Source of the DNA: Streptomyces canus
GTDB taxonomy: Bacteria; Actinomycetota; Actinomycetes; Streptomycetales; Streptomycetaceae
Assembly: GCF_041435015.1 (NCBI RefSeq)
Contig: NZ_CP107989.1
Location: forward strand, 310,001-374,000
Direction of reading: 5' to 3'
Length of the DNA stretch: 64,000 nucleotides
The notes beneath the pieces were generated by a model. The model saw only the letters and a list, made by a program, of their open reading frames with translations. It was not told where the DNA came from and ran no database searches. A program made the translations under genes and the position numbers. Below are positions 52,794 to 61,674 of this stretch, piece after piece (position 1 is the stretch's first letter; every line of letters begins with the position of its first letter).

Positions 52794-52967
52794 TCAGCGG
52801 TGGGACGCATGCCGGTTCAGTGCGGTGGAAATGACGTTCATGCGCTCGCCGAGGTCCGCGAGTTCCTGGCGCAGTTCCGTGACCCGGGTACGAAGCGCGG
52901 CGGCTTCGGCGGTCAGCGATTCGAATGTCGCTGTGAGGTCGACGCGGTCCTCATCGATCAGGGACAT
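52794..52967 (-). CDS. small coiled-coil protein
   Basis: A protein of 57 residues starting MSLIDEDRVDLTATFESLTA, with GGAG upstream of ATG 52967. Residues 12-50 form a strong heptad coiled coil (AAALRTRVTELRQELADLGE). No family. It lies downstream of the NAD(P)-binding protein, after that gene's hairpin, on the same strand. It may be a dimerising helper protein; function is unknown. Confidence 0.55.
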   Translation of the reverse strand: MSLIDEDRVDLTATFESLTAEAAALRTRVTELRQELADLGERMNVISTALNRHASHR

Positions 52968-53026
52968 CGTGTCTCCATGAATGTGCGTTTGAGCAGCGCG
53001 AGCCATTTTCCTGGCGGAATGAACGC

Positions 53027-53056
53027 GGTGGCCCTCTCCTTTCGGTGAGGGCCACC
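53027..53056 (-). terminator. hairpin terminator
   Basis: A perfect 10-bp stem (GGTGGCCCTC / GAGGGCCACC) with a 10-nt loop, 9 nt after the stop of the minus-strand NAD(P)-binding protein gene. Confidence 0.75.
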
Positions 53057-53064
53057 TAGAGAAT

Positions 53065-53811
53065 TTACTTCTGCCGTGCAAGCCAGTCGGCGAACCGGGT
53101 CTCCGCGATGTGCGCGTCCGGGCCGGGCAGGAGCGTGTTGTCCTGCAGCGGGGCGCCCCAGTACGTCGCCTGCGGATCCGTGACGATCTTGCGGGGGTCG
53201 TCCTGGGCGGTCAGTCCCATGCGGATGAACTCCTCCAGCGAGAACGCCTCGGGACCGGCGACCTCCACCACGCCGCCCACCGGTGCGCCGACCGCGGTGC
53301 GGGCGACGGCCGCGGCCACGTCGTCGGAGACGATGGGCTGGATCTTGGCGTCGGGCAGGTGCACGGTGTCACCCTGGGTGACCCCGTCGGCGAGCCCCTT
53401 GGCGAACTCGAAGAACTGGGTGGCGTGGACGATGGAGTAGGGGTTGCCGGACGTCTTGATCAGGTCTTCCTGGACCTGCTTGGCGCGGAAGTACCCGCTC
53501 CCCTGGAGGCGGTCGGTACCGACCACGGACAGCGCCACGTGATGCGCCACGCCGGCCTGGGTCTCCGCCTTGAGCAGATTGGTCGTCGACGTGCGGAAGA
53601 ACTCCATGACGGCCTCGTCCTCGAACGAGGGCGAGTTCGACACGTCGACCACCACCGACGCACCCTGCAGGACCTCGGCGAGGCCCTCACCCGTCAGCGT
53701 GTTGACGCCGGTGTTGGGCGACGCCGCGACCGCCTCGTGCCCGTGCGCGCCGAGCCCGGCGACCACCTTCGAGCCGATGAGCCCGGTTCCACCGATCACT
53801 ACGACCTTCAT
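53065..53811 (-). CDS. NAD(P)-binding atypical SDR / epimerase-like protein
   Basis: A protein of 248 residues from ATG 53811, with AAAGGAA upstream. Rossmann loop VIGGTGLIGSK (GGTGxxG), VDVSNSPSFEDE, SVVGTDRLQGSGYFRAKQVQ, PYSIVHATQFFEF. It is of the NmrA/atypical-SDR type, close in sequence to the gene at 60849-61589. Epimerase-like partners are a hallmark of ECF41 loci. Promoter P8 lies 44 nt upstream. Possible role: NADPH-dependent quinone or small-molecule reduction. Confidence 0.88.
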   Translation of the reverse strand: MKVVVIGGTGLIGSKVVAGLGAHGHEAVAASPNTGVNTLTGEGLAEVLQGASVVVDVSNSPSFEDEAVMEFFRTSTTNLLKAETQAGVAHHVALSVVGTDRLQGSGYFRAKQVQEDLIKTSGNPYSIVHATQFFEFAKGLADGVTQGDTVHLPDAKIQPIVSDDVAAAVARTAVGAPVGGVVEVAGPEAFSLEEFIRMGLTAQDDPRKIVTDPQATYWGAPLQDNTLLPGPDAHIAETRFADWLARQK

Positions 53812-53854
53812 AACGGAATTCCTTTCGAGTTTCACTGATGCCTGTATCAGTAGA

Positions 53855-53881
53855 GACCGGGCACCGGATCTGTTTGTGACA
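53855..53881 (-). promoter_or_regulatory. ECF41-type promoter P8 (TGTCACA-N16-GGTC)
   Basis: TGTCACA (53881-53875), 16 nt, GGTC (53858-53855), minus strand, upstream of the NAD(P)-binding protein. It lies just beyond the end of the flavoprotein gene, so this gene can be transcribed independently. Confidence 0.78.
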
Positions 53882-53885
53882 CCTT

Positions 53886-55616
53886 CTATTCGACGAGCTT
53901 GCCCGTGGTCGAGACTTCCTCCATCAGGGAGGAAATCTCCTCGGGGAGGGCCGGAATGCTCTCGCGGGTGATGCCCGTCGTCGGGGACCACACGAGATTC
54001 ACCTGCAGAGCGGAATCCAGGCCGGGGTAGTCGCTGCGGTTGTGACAGCCACGCGTCTCCCGGCGCTCCAGCGCCGATTCGAGGGTGGCCCGGGCCGCCA
54101 GCGCGGCGGACTTGAGATCGAAGGCGTGTGCGAGGTCCTGATAGCCCGCGATGTCCGGGTGGATGCCGACGGCCTCCATGCGCTTCTCGATCACCGCGAG
54201 TTCCGCCAGTCCCGCGCACAGGCCGTCCTCGTCACGTACGACGCCCGCGTGCTCGGTCATGGTGTCGCGGATGGCGCGTTGCAGGGCGCGGACGTTCTCC
54301 GGCCCGTCGGCGGCGAGGAGTCCGTCGATCTCCGCGCGGGCCTGCGCGATGGCCGACGCCGACCGCGGCTGCGCCGTGAGGGACTGCGAATACGCCGCGG
54401 CAGCCTGGCCGGTGAGGCGGCCGAACACCAGCAGTTCGATGAGGCTGTTGCCGCCGAGGCGGTTGGCGCCGTGCAGCCCGCTGGACGCCTCGCCGATGGC
54501 GTACAGGCCACGGACGTCGGTGCTGTGGTCCTCCGGGCGCACCCACACCCCGCCCATCGAGTAGTGCGCGGTGGGCGCGATCTCGATCGGATCGCGGGTG
54601 ATGTCGAGCATCTGCAGGTCCAGCAGGGTCTGGTAGACGCGGGGCAGCCGCGTCATGATCGTCTGCCGGGGCAGGTGCGAGACGTCGAGCCACACACCTC
54701 CCTTGGGCGTGCCCCGGCCTTCCTTGATCTCCGTGTACGCGGCCAGGGCCACACGGTCGCGGGTGGACAGCTCCATGCGCTCGGGGTCGTAGCGGGACAT
54801 GAAGCGTTCCCCGAGCGCGTTGCGCAGGATGCCGCCCTCGCCGCGTGCGGCCTCGCTGACCAGGGTGCCGGCGGCGTTCTCCGGTTCGATGATCCCGGAG
54901 GGGTGGAACTGCACCAGCTCGGCGTCGCGCAGCCTGGCCCCGGCCTCCACGGCCAGGCGGAAGGAGTCCCCCGTGTTCTCGTCGCGCCGCGAGGAGGTGC
55001 GCCGCCAGATGCGGGTATGGCCGCCCGCCGCGAGGATCACCGCGTCGGCGTGGATCAGGTAGCGCCTGCCGCTGGTGAGGTCGAAGCCGTACGCCCCGAA
55101 CACGGCACCGTCGTGCACCAGCAGCCGGGTGATGTACACCCCTTCCAGCACCGGGATGTCGAGCTGCTCCGCGCGCCTGATCAGCGTGCGCTGGATCTCC
55201 AGGCCGGTGTAGTCGCCGGCGAAGGCCGTGCGCCGGAACTTGTGCGCGCCGAAGAAGCGCTGCGAGATCCGGCCGTCCTCCTCGCGGGCGAAGGCCATGC
55301 CGTAGCGCTCCAGGTCGTCGATGCCCCGGGCGGCGCCCTGGGTGACGATCTCCACGGTGCGGGGATCGGCGAGGAGGTAGCTCTCCTTGAGGGTGTCGGC
55401 CGCGTGTTGCTGCCAGCTGTCCTCGGGGTCCATGGTGGCCAGCGCCGCGTTGATGCCGCCGGCCGCCAGTGACGTATGGGCGTCCTCCTTTGGTCGCTTG
55501 CCGACGGCGAGGACGTCGATGCCGGCCTCGGCCAGTTCGATCGCCGCGCGCAGGCCGGCACCTCCGGTGCCGATCACCAGCACCATGGTGGCAAGACGTT
55601 GTTCGGTGACAGCCAC
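53886..55616 (-). CDS. succinate dehydrogenase/fumarate reductase-like flavoprotein, orphan
   Basis: A protein of 576 residues. FAD loop VIGTGGAGLRAAIE, SLAAGGINAA, catalytic blocks LVQFHPSGI, SEAARGEGGIL, APTAHYSMGG and HGANRLGGNSLIELLVFG, all typical of SdhA/FrdA. The covalent-flavin region reads GAHKFRRTAFAGDYTG, without the usual His-containing loop, so FAD may be non-covalent. No iron-sulphur or membrane-anchor subunit is nearby. It may use other Sdh subunits or be a soluble fumarate-reductase or L-aspartate-oxidase-like enzyme. Promoter P9 is 36 nt upstream. Confidence 0.85.
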   Translation of the reverse strand: MAVTEQRLATMVLVIGTGGAGLRAAIELAEAGIDVLAVGKRPKEDAHTSLAAGGINAALATMDPEDSWQQHAADTLKESYLLADPRTVEIVTQGAARGIDDLERYGMAFAREEDGRISQRFFGAHKFRRTAFAGDYTGLEIQRTLIRRAEQLDIPVLEGVYITRLLVHDGAVFGAYGFDLTSGRRYLIHADAVILAAGGHTRIWRRTSSRRDENTGDSFRLAVEAGARLRDAELVQFHPSGIIEPENAAGTLVSEAARGEGGILRNALGERFMSRYDPERMELSTRDRVALAAYTEIKEGRGTPKGGVWLDVSHLPRQTIMTRLPRVYQTLLDLQMLDITRDPIEIAPTAHYSMGGVWVRPEDHSTDVRGLYAIGEASSGLHGANRLGGNSLIELLVFGRLTGQAAAAYSQSLTAQPRSASAIAQARAEIDGLLAADGPENVRALQRAIRDTMTEHAGVVRDEDGLCAGLAELAVIEKRMEAVGIHPDIAGYQDLAHAFDLKSAALAARATLESALERRETRGCHNRSDYPGLDSALQVNLVWSPTTGITRESIPALPEEISSLMEEVSTTGKLVE

Positions 55617-55651
55617 GGTCCACTCCGTTCGCTGGGGTCTTCATCCAGTAC

Positions 55652-55678
55652 GACCGGGCAGTCCCGCGATCTGTGACA
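55652..55678 (-). promoter_or_regulatory. ECF41-type promoter P9 (TGTCACA-N16-GGTC)
   Basis: TGTCACA (55678-55672), 16 nt, GGTC (55655-55652), minus strand, immediately before the flavoprotein gene. Confidence 0.78.
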
Positions 55679-55692
55679 CCACGGCCGTGGCT

Positions 55693-56190
55693 TCAGGAGG
55701 CCAGCGTGATGGTGGTCGGTGTGCCGTGCCAGGCCATCCGCGCGTAGGGGCACAGTGCGTCGGCCCTGTGCAGGAGCGGGGTGGCGACCTCGGGGGTGAC
55801 GCCCGGCCAGCTGACGACCAGGTCGATGTGCAGGACGTATCCGCCGTCCTGGGGACTGCGGCCGAACGCCACGGTCGCCTCGACGGATATCGCGGCGGGG
55901 TCGAGCGCGGCCTGTCGGGCGACGAGGCTCAGCGCGCCGTGGAAGCAGGCCGCGAACCCGGCGGCGAACAACTGCTCGGGATTGGTTCCCCGGCCGTCGC
56001 CGCCCAGTTCGGCGGGCAGGCGCAGGTCGAGGTCGAGGATTCCGTCGTCCGAGCGTGCCCTCCCCGAGGCTCTCCCGTGGGACGCCGTCCCGCCGCTCAC
56101 GGTCACCGTCGTGGTGTAGAGGGGAGCGAAGGCATTCCCGTCGAAGTCGTTCTCGGTGGACAGGTCGGGCGGCTGGATCGGCTCGGTCAC
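55693..56190 (-). CDS. Ohr/OsmC-family organic hydroperoxide resistance protein
   Basis: A protein of 165 residues from GTG 56190 (TEPIQPPDLSTENDF). The two catalytic cysteines of the family are C82 in AAGFAACFHGAL and C147 in ALCPYARM, with the Ohr-type spacing. It reduces organic hydroperoxides with lipoyl-type thiols. An AceE-type pyruvate dehydrogenase component, which uses lipoyl partners, is upstream on the same strand. The start codon overlaps the stop of an 18-codon leader frame (GTGA). Promoter P10 is upstream. Confidence 0.9.
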   Translation of the reverse strand: MTEPIQPPDLSTENDFDGNAFAPLYTTTVTVSGGTASHGRASGRARSDDGILDLDLRLPAELGGDGRGTNPEQLFAAGFAACFHGALSLVARQAALDPAAISVEATVAFGRSPQDGGYVLHIDLVVSWPGVTPEVATPLLHRADALCPYARMAWHGTPTTITLAS

Positions 56191-56243
56191 CGCGTCACTC
56201 CCGTGGTGCTGCGGCGTGCCGGACCAACTGGGATGCAAGTCAT
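56187..56243 (-). CDS. possible 18-residue leader peptide of the Ohr gene
   Basis: The frame MTCIPVGPARRSTTGVTR starts 8 nt after GAAGGTG and ends with TGA overlapping the Ohr GTG. It carries a Cys as residue 3. It may couple or modulate translation of the peroxidase, but is short enough to be chance. Confidence 0.35.
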   Translation of the reverse strand: MTCIPVGPARRSTTGVTR

Positions 56244-56301
56244 CGTGAGCGCACCTTCGCGTCGTGGCGTCCCCGGATACCGGACGACCGGATGACTGGA
56301 A

Positions 56302-56328
56302 GACCGACGAGTACCCGCTCGTGTGACG
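56302..56328 (-). promoter_or_regulatory. ECF41-type promoter P10 (CGTCACA-N16-GGTC, one mismatch)
   Basis: CGTCACA (56328-56322), 16 nt, GGTC (56305-56302), minus strand, upstream of Ohr. The first base differs from the other eleven sites; spacing and -10 are conserved. Confidence 0.6.
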
Positions 56329-56341
56329 CGCACGGCCTCCT

Positions 56342-57292
56342 TCAGGCGGAGAACGTGGTGTCGCCGTCCCGAGAGGCCACGTAACGTGCCATTTTCTCCG
56401 GATTCATGACCCACAGGGCCCGCTCGATGCCGCGTTCCGAGATGTCGAGGGTCAGCAGCACCACGGGCGTCCCGCCGGCCGAGACGAGGGCGGCCGGCCC
56501 GCCGTTGGCCTCGACCCAGTCGATCTCCTTGTCCGGCCAGAAGCGCGGGCCGAAGGCGGCGAGGTACCTGGAGACGTGCACCAGGCCGACGACGGGAATC
56601 CGGGACGCCCCGCGCAGTCCGTTCCCGTCGGTGTAGCTGACCACGTCCTCGGTGAGGATGTCCTCCAGCACGGCCAGATCCCCGGTCTGTGCCGCTGCGA
56701 GGAACACCTCCATCAGCCGTCGGTGCTCCGTGGGGTCGACGGGCTTGCGGCGCTCCGAGGAGATGCGCTTGTGCGCGCGGCTCACCAGCTGGCGCGTGTT
56801 GGTCTCGCTGGTCTCCAGCATGTCCGCGATCTGCCGGTAGGGGTAGTCGAACGCTTGCCGCAGCACATAGGCGGCCCGTTCCACGGGGTTCAGTTTCTCC
56901 AGGAGGAAGAGGACCGCCAGGTCGAGCGCCTCGGCCCGCTCGGCACCCAACTGCGGATCGGCGCGGGTGTCGATCGGCTCGGGCAGCCAGGGACCGGTGT
57001 ACGACTCGCGCCGCACCCTGGCGGACTGGGCGAGGTTGATCGCCAGCCGGGCGGTGACGGTGGCGAGGAACGCCTTCGGCTCGCGGACCGCGCCCCGGTC
57101 GGTGTGCTGCCAGCGCAGCCACGCCTCTTGGAGGACGTCCTCGGCCTCCGCGGTGCTGCCGAGCACGCGGTAGGCGATGCCGAAGAGCCGGGGCCGCTCC
57201 GCCATGAACACCTTCGTCGCCTCGTCGAGGGAGTCCGTACCGTCGAGGGAGTGTGTGTCGTCCAGGGAGTCCGCGCCGTCCCTCGTACCCAT
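56342..57292 (-). CDS. ECF41/SigJ-type sigma factor with SnoaL-like C-domain
   Basis: A protein of 316 residues with GAAGG upstream. Region 2: FGIAYRVLGSTAEAEDVLQE; linker GPWLPEPIDT; region 4: LNPVERAAYVLRQAFDYPYR, then TNTRQLVSRAHKRI. C-domain markers: YTDGNGLRGA and VMNPEKMARY. The N-terminus contains a small imprecise repeat (ADSLDDTHSLDGTDSLDE). It is very similar to the sigma at 44894-45829. It follows the methyltransferase gene by 95 nt and is probably the last gene of the epimerase-aceE-methyltransferase operon, whose promoter is now separated by an insertion sequence. Confidence 0.92.
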   Translation of the reverse strand: MGTRDGADSLDDTHSLDGTDSLDEATKVFMAERPRLFGIAYRVLGSTAEAEDVLQEAWLRWQHTDRGAVREPKAFLATVTARLAINLAQSARVRRESYTGPWLPEPIDTRADPQLGAERAEALDLAVLFLLEKLNPVERAAYVLRQAFDYPYRQIADMLETSETNTRQLVSRAHKRISSERRKPVDPTEHRRLMEVFLAAAQTGDLAVLEDILTEDVVSYTDGNGLRGASRIPVVGLVHVSRYLAAFGPRFWPDKEIDWVEANGGPAALVSAGGTPVVLLTLDISERGIERALWVMNPEKMARYVASRDGDTTFSA

Positions 57293-57322
57293 GCGTGCCG
57301 CCTTCAGTTCCGACCCGTTCGC

Positions 57323-57334
57323 GCAAGCGCTTGC
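57323..57334. promoter_or_regulatory. 12-bp perfect palindrome GCAAGCGCTTGC
   Basis: It lies 31 nt upstream of the sigma gene start. The central CG and flanks resemble operators of LacI-family repressors, which would add sugar- or carbon-linked control to this sigma factor. No LacI gene is in the window, so the link is tentative. Confidence 0.4.
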
Positions 57335-57387
57335 CCATGGTACGGCGGGGCGGGTGGGTCAGGACGACGGGGCGGAGCGTGTCATCG

Positions 57388-58149
57388 TCACGCCAGTCGT
57401 ACGGCCAGTACGGACGGATCAGGCCGTTCGGGCAGCGCGATGAAACCTTCCTCCTTCAGTTCCGCGATCATCTCCGTACGGGAGGCCGGCCACATCCAGA
57501 ACGTCTCGTCGTGCCGGCGCAGCAGCCGCCCGTCCTCGCGCACCCAGTAGTCGAACCGTGCCCGGATCCGGTCCTCCTCGGCCGACGTCACCATGCGGCC
57601 CCCGTACTCGTGCCGGCCGACCGTCCGCACCGGCAGCACGTGCGTGATCCGGTGAGGCGGCAGGTGAGCCGGTGGGAGCTGGACGAGCAGCACCCCCGTG
57701 GGCACGAGTGCCTCGGCGACGGCCGGCCAGAGCGCCCGGCGCGACGTCGGGTGCAGACAGGCAACGGTGTTGTGGCACACGGCCACGTCCGCGACCCCCT
57801 GCAGTCCCGCTTCGTCGAGCGTGTGCGGGTGCACGGTCACCCGCGTCGTGAGCTCCGCGCCCAGGGAGGCCAGACGCGTCATCAGCGGGGTACGCATGGA
57901 CCGGGCGGGCTCCACCGCGTGCACGGGGACCCGTGACTCCAGGAGGCTCATCAGCGTGACACGCCCGGTGCCCGCGCCGACGTCCAGCACACCGACCCGG
58001 GCCCCGCGGACGTCGTCGCGGTAGAGCGAGCGCACCCGGACCTCGTCCCGCTCCGCCTGCAGAACGTCGTAGAACTCCGCACTGATCGCATAAGCGTCCC
58101 AGCGCTCCCGCCCGGGAGAACCGGCCGACGGCGGGTTCACGACGGTCAC
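57388..58149 (-). CDS. SAM-dependent methyltransferase
   Basis: A protein of 253 residues from GTG 58149, which overlaps the aceE stop as GTGA. SAM-binding motif I is [20 protein letters not shown]; motif II-like [20 protein letters not shown]; then [20 protein letters not shown]. It belongs to the class I methyltransferases, fold conserved but substrate unknown. It is translationally coupled to aceE and upstream of the ECF41 sigma gene. Confidence 0.85.
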   Translation of the reverse strand: MTVVNPPSAGSPGRERWDAYAISAEFYDVLQAERDEVRVRSLYRDDVRGARVGVLDVGAGTGRVTLMSLLESRVPVHAVEPARSMRTPLMTRLASLGAELTTRVTVHPHTLDEAGLQGVADVAVCHNTVACLHPTSRRALWPAVAEALVPTGVLLVQLPPAHLPPHRITHVLPVRTVGRHEYGGRMVTSAEEDRIRARFDYWVREDGRLLRRHDETFWMWPASRTEMIAELKEEGFIALPERPDPSVLAVRLA

Positions 58150-60797
58150 CCGCGCCACCCGTACCACTCGCGTGCCTGCCCGACCGCCTCTTGGCTGACC
58201 GCGCCCGCGCGCGCCAGCCGGTCCAGGGCGGCGACGACGATCGACTCGGCGTCCACGCGGAAGTAGCGCCGCACGGCGTCCCGGGTGTCCGACAGCCCGA
58301 ACCCGTCCGTGCCCAGCGACGAGTAGTCGTGACCGACCCACTGGCTGATCTGGTCGGGCACCTGCCGCATCCAGTCGCTGACCGCCAGCACCGGTCCGGG
58401 CGCGTCCGCCAGCGCCGCCGTCACATAGGGGACGCGTTCCTCGCCCCGCAGCAGCGCCCGGTCGGCGTCCAGTGCGTCGCGGCGCAGTTCCGTCCAGGAG
58501 GTCACCGACCAGACGTCGGCGTGAACGCCCCACTGGGACAGCAGCAACTCCTGGGCGCTCAGCGCCCAGTGGATGGCCGTACCGGAGGCCAGCAACTGGA
58601 TCCGTGGTGCTGTTCCGGCGGGCTCGGCCGGCCGGAACCGGTAGATGCCCCGCAGGATGCCTTCCTCGACCCCGGGCCCGGCGGGCATCGCCGGCTGTTC
58701 CTTGGGTTCGTTGTAGACCGTCAGGTAGTAGAAGACGTCCTCGGGCCGGTCACCGTACATGCGGCGCAGCCCCTCCCGCACGATCACCGCGATCTCGTAC
58801 GCGAACGCCGGGTCGTAGGACACGGCGGCGGGATTCGTGGAGGCCAGCAAGTGGGAGTGCCCGTCGGCGTGTTGGAGCCCCTCCCCCGTCATGGTCGTAC
58901 GGCCCGCCGTCGCCCCGATGACGAACCCGCGCCCCATCTGGTCGGCGAGCGCCCAGAACTGGTCGCCGGTGCGCTGGAAACCGAACATGGCGTAGAAGAT
59001 GTAGAACGGGATCATGGGCTCGCCGTGGGTGGCGTACGAGGTCGCCGCGGCGGTGAACTCGGCCATGGAACCGGCTTCGGTGATGCCTTCGTCGATCAAC
59101 TGGCCGTTCCTGGCCTCCCGGTAGTAGAGCAGCTGGTCCGCGTCCACCGGTTCATAGGTCTGACCGTCCGCCGAGTAGATCCCGGCCGTCGGGAACAGGG
59201 ACTCCATGCCGAACGTACGGGCCTCGTCCGGGATGATCGGCACCCAGCGCGGTCCCGTCTCCTGGTCGCGCATCAGGTCCTTGACCAGGCGGACCAGGGC
59301 CATGGTGGTGGCCACTTCCTGATGGCCGAAGCCCTTCTTCAGGGTTTCGAACGGGCGGGCAGGGGGCTGCCTCAGCGGTTTCGGGACCACCCTGCGCACC
59401 GGGGCCGGGCCGCCCAGCTCCGCCCGCCGCTCACGCAGATACCGCACCTCCTGCGAGTTCTCGCCCGGGTGCCAGTACGGCACCAGATCGCCGCTCAACG
59501 CGCTGTCGGGGATGGGGAGTTCGAGCAGGTCACGCATCTCGCGGAACTGCGCCATGGTCAGCTTCTTCATCTGGTGGTTGGCATTGCGCGACTCGAAGGC
59601 CGAGCCGAGCGTGTGCCCCTTCACCGTCTGTGCCAGGACGACCGTCGGCGCGCCCCGGTGCTCGACGGCCGCCCGGTAGGCGGCGTAGACCTTGAGCGGT
59701 TCGTGCCCGCCCCGGGAGTTCTCGAACAACTCGGTCAGCCGGCTGTCGCTCAGCCCCGCGGCGAGACCGGAGAGCGCATGGCCCGTGAAGAAGTGTTCGC
59801 GAATGTACGTGGCATCCCGGGCGGCGTACGTCTGCAACTGGGCGTCGGGCACCTCGCCGAGACGGTGCACCAGAGCGCCTGTGGTGTCCTGCCTCAGAAC
59901 CGGGTCCCAAGCCTTGCCCCAGAGGGACTTGACCACGTTCCAGCCCGCACCGCGGAACCTGGCCTCGAGTTCCTGCACGATCTTGGAGTTCGACCGCACG
60001 GGCCCGTCCAGACGCTGCAGGTTGCAGTTGACGACGAAGGTGAGGTTGTCGAGACGCTCGCGAGCGGCGAGAGCCAGCGCTGCCGTCGATTCCGGCTCGT
60101 CCGTCTCGCCGTCCCCGAGGAAGGCCCACACGCGCGAGGCGGAGGTGTCCTTGATGCCCCGGGCGTGCAGGTAGCGGTTGAACCGGGCCTGGTAGACGGC
60201 GGCGAGCGGACCGAGGCCCATGGACACGGTTGGGAACTCCCACAGCCACGGCAGCCGTCGGGGGTGCGGGTAGGACGGCAGCCCATGACCGTCGACCTCC
60301 CGCCGGAAACCGTCCAACTGCGCCTCGCTCAGGCGCCCTTCGAGGAACACGCGGGCATAGATGCCGGGCGAGGCATGGCCCTGGAAGTACAGCTGATCGC
60401 CCGAGCCGGACCCGTCCTTGCCCTGGAAGAAGTGGTGGAACCCGATCTCGTACAGCCAGGCCGCCGAAGCGTAGGTGGAGATGTGGCCGCCGAGCCCGAA
60501 GCGGGAGCCGCGGGTCACCATCGCCGCCGCGTTCCACCGGTTCAGGGCGGTGATCCTGGACTCCATGGCTACGTCACCGGGAAAGGCCGGCTGCGCCGAC
60601 GCCGGGATCGTGTTGATGTAGTCGGAGGTCAGGAGCCCGGGCAGGGACACACCGGACCGGGCCGCGAACTCGTGCACCCGTCGCAGCAGATACCCGGCCC
60701 GCTCCGGCCCCGCGTTCCGCACGACCGCGTCGAGCGACGCCTGCCATTCGGCGGTCTCCTCAGTGTCCCGGTCGGGTAGTTGGTCGAGCTCACTCAT
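58146..60797 (-). CDS. aceE: pyruvate dehydrogenase E1 component, homodimeric (AceE)
   Basis: A protein of 883 residues, full length. Thiamine-diphosphate signature [13 protein letters not shown], then [13 protein letters not shown]-terminal substrate loop [21 protein letters not shown]-terminal half with [20 protein letters not shown]. It decarboxylates pyruvate and passes acetyl groups to lipoyl-E2 encoded elsewhere. An extra copy inside an ECF41-linked operon (epimerase upstream, methyltransferase and sigma downstream) suggests a stress-conditional supply of acetyl-CoA and reduced lipoate, which Ohr-type peroxidases can use. Confidence 0.93.
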   Translation of the reverse strand: MSELDQLPDRDTEETAEWQASLDAVVRNAGPERAGYLLRRVHEFAARSGVSLPGLLTSDYINTIPASAQPAFPGDVAMESRITALNRWNAAAMVTRGSRFGLGGHISTYASAAWLYEIGFHHFFQGKDGSGSGDQLYFQGHASPGIYARVFLEGRLSEAQLDGFRREVDGHGLPSYPHPRRLPWLWEFPTVSMGLGPLAAVYQARFNRYLHARGIKDTSASRVWAFLGDGETDEPESTAALALAARERLDNLTFVVNCNLQRLDGPVRSNSKIVQELEARFRGAGWNVVKSLWGKAWDPVLRQDTTGALVHRLGEVPDAQLQTYAARDATYIREHFFTGHALSGLAAGLSDSRLTELFENSRGGHEPLKVYAAYRAAVEHRGAPTVVLAQTVKGHTLGSAFESRNANHQMKKLTMAQFREMRDLLELPIPDSALSGDLVPYWHPGENSQEVRYLRERRAELGGPAPVRRVVPKPLRQPPARPFETLKKGFGHQEVATTMALVRLVKDLMRDQETGPRWVPIIPDEARTFGMESLFPTAGIYSADGQTYEPVDADQLLYYREARNGQLIDEGITEAGSMAEFTAAATSYATHGEPMIPFYIFYAMFGFQRTGDQFWALADQMGRGFVIGATAGRTTMTGEGLQHADGHSHLLASTNPAAVSYDPAFAYEIAVIVREGLRRMYGDRPEDVFYYLTVYNEPKEQPAMPAGPGVEEGILRGIYRFRPAEPAGTAPRIQLLASGTAIHWALSAQELLLSQWGVHADVWSVTSWTELRRDALDADRALLRGEERVPYVTAALADAPGPVLAVSDWMRQVPDQISQWVGHDYSSLGTDGFGLSDTRDAVRRYFRVDAESIVVAALDRLARAGAVSQEAVGQAREWYGWRG

Positions 60798-60848
60798 GGC
60801 TGTTTCCTGTCGGGGCGTGGCGCGGGGAGACGGTGGGTGCCGACGACG

Positions 60849-61589
60849 TCATCGCCGCGCGATCCACTCGGAGAAGGTTTCGTGCCCCAGGTGGGCGCCC
60901 GCCCCGGGCAGCAGCGCCCGCTGCCCGGGCACCGCCCCGAAGAACGGGGTGTGGGCGTCGGGAACCACGTCACGCAGGTAGCCGCGCGCGGCCAGCAGCT
61001 TCGCGGTGAGGTCGTCGAGGCGGTGCTCCTCCGGACCGGCGACCTCCAGAACACCGAACAGCGGTACTCCCACGGCGACATGGGCGACCGCGGCGGCGAC
61101 GTCGTCCGTCGACACGGGACGGATCAGGACCGGCGCGACATGGACGACGTCTCCGTACGTCGCCGCGCGCGACATGTACTCCACCGACTCGAAGAACGGC
61201 GTGGCACGCACGATGGAGTAGGGCATCGGCGAGCGCCGCACCTGCTCCTCCTGCAGCGCCTTGGCGCGGAAGTAGCCCGCCTGCAGATGGTCGGCCCCCA
61301 CGATGGACAGGATCACGTGATGTACGGCGCCCGCCTTCGCCGCGGCCTCGAGCAGGTTGTGGGTCGCCGTGCCGAAGAACTCCAGGCTCTCCAGCTCCCC
61401 GCGGGAGGGCGTGTCGGTGACGTCCACCACCACATCGGCGCCGCGCATGGCCTCGTCGAGGCCCTTTCCGGTCGTGACGTCGACGCCCTCACCGCGTGAC
61501 AGGCGCACGACCTCCACACCGTGGTCCCGAAGCCTGGCGACCGTCCTGGAACCGATCAGACCGGTGGCTCCCGCTACAACGACTCGCAT
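60849..61589 (-). CDS. NAD(P)-binding atypical SDR / epimerase-like protein
   Basis: A protein of 246 residues (MRVVVAGATGLIGSRTVARL). Rossmann loop AGATGLIGS, VDVTDTPSRGELE, SIVGADHLQAGYFRAKALQE, PYSIVRATPFFES. It is the paralog of the protein at 53065-53811. It is the first gene of the aceE operon; its natural promoter P11 is now 1.4 kb away on the far side of an insertion sequence. Confidence 0.88.
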   Translation of the reverse strand: MRVVVAGATGLIGSRTVARLRDHGVEVVRLSRGEGVDVTTGKGLDEAMRGADVVVDVTDTPSRGELESLEFFGTATHNLLEAAAKAGAVHHVILSIVGADHLQAGYFRAKALQEEQVRRSPMPYSIVRATPFFESVEYMSRAATYGDVVHVAPVLIRPVSTDDVAAAVAHVAVGVPLFGVLEVAGPEEHRLDDLTAKLLAARGYLRDVVPDAHTPFFGAVPGQRALLPGAGAHLGHETFSEWIARR

Positions 61590-61674
61590 TCCGGCCCCCT
61601 TCCCGTCGAGGGGTCGGTGACCCCGCTGATGGCTTCGTGAGGTGGCAGTGATGTCGGTCCCTCACACCACCTAG

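Noticed and set aside
54030..54050. TGTCACA on the minus strand inside the flavoprotein gene (and a similar one near 52179)
   Set aside because: Both are within coding sequence and lack the spaced GTC element.
58191..60779. Long plus-strand open frame opposite aceE
   Set aside because: Antisense shadow of a conserved enzyme gene; no ribosome site or recognisable domain.
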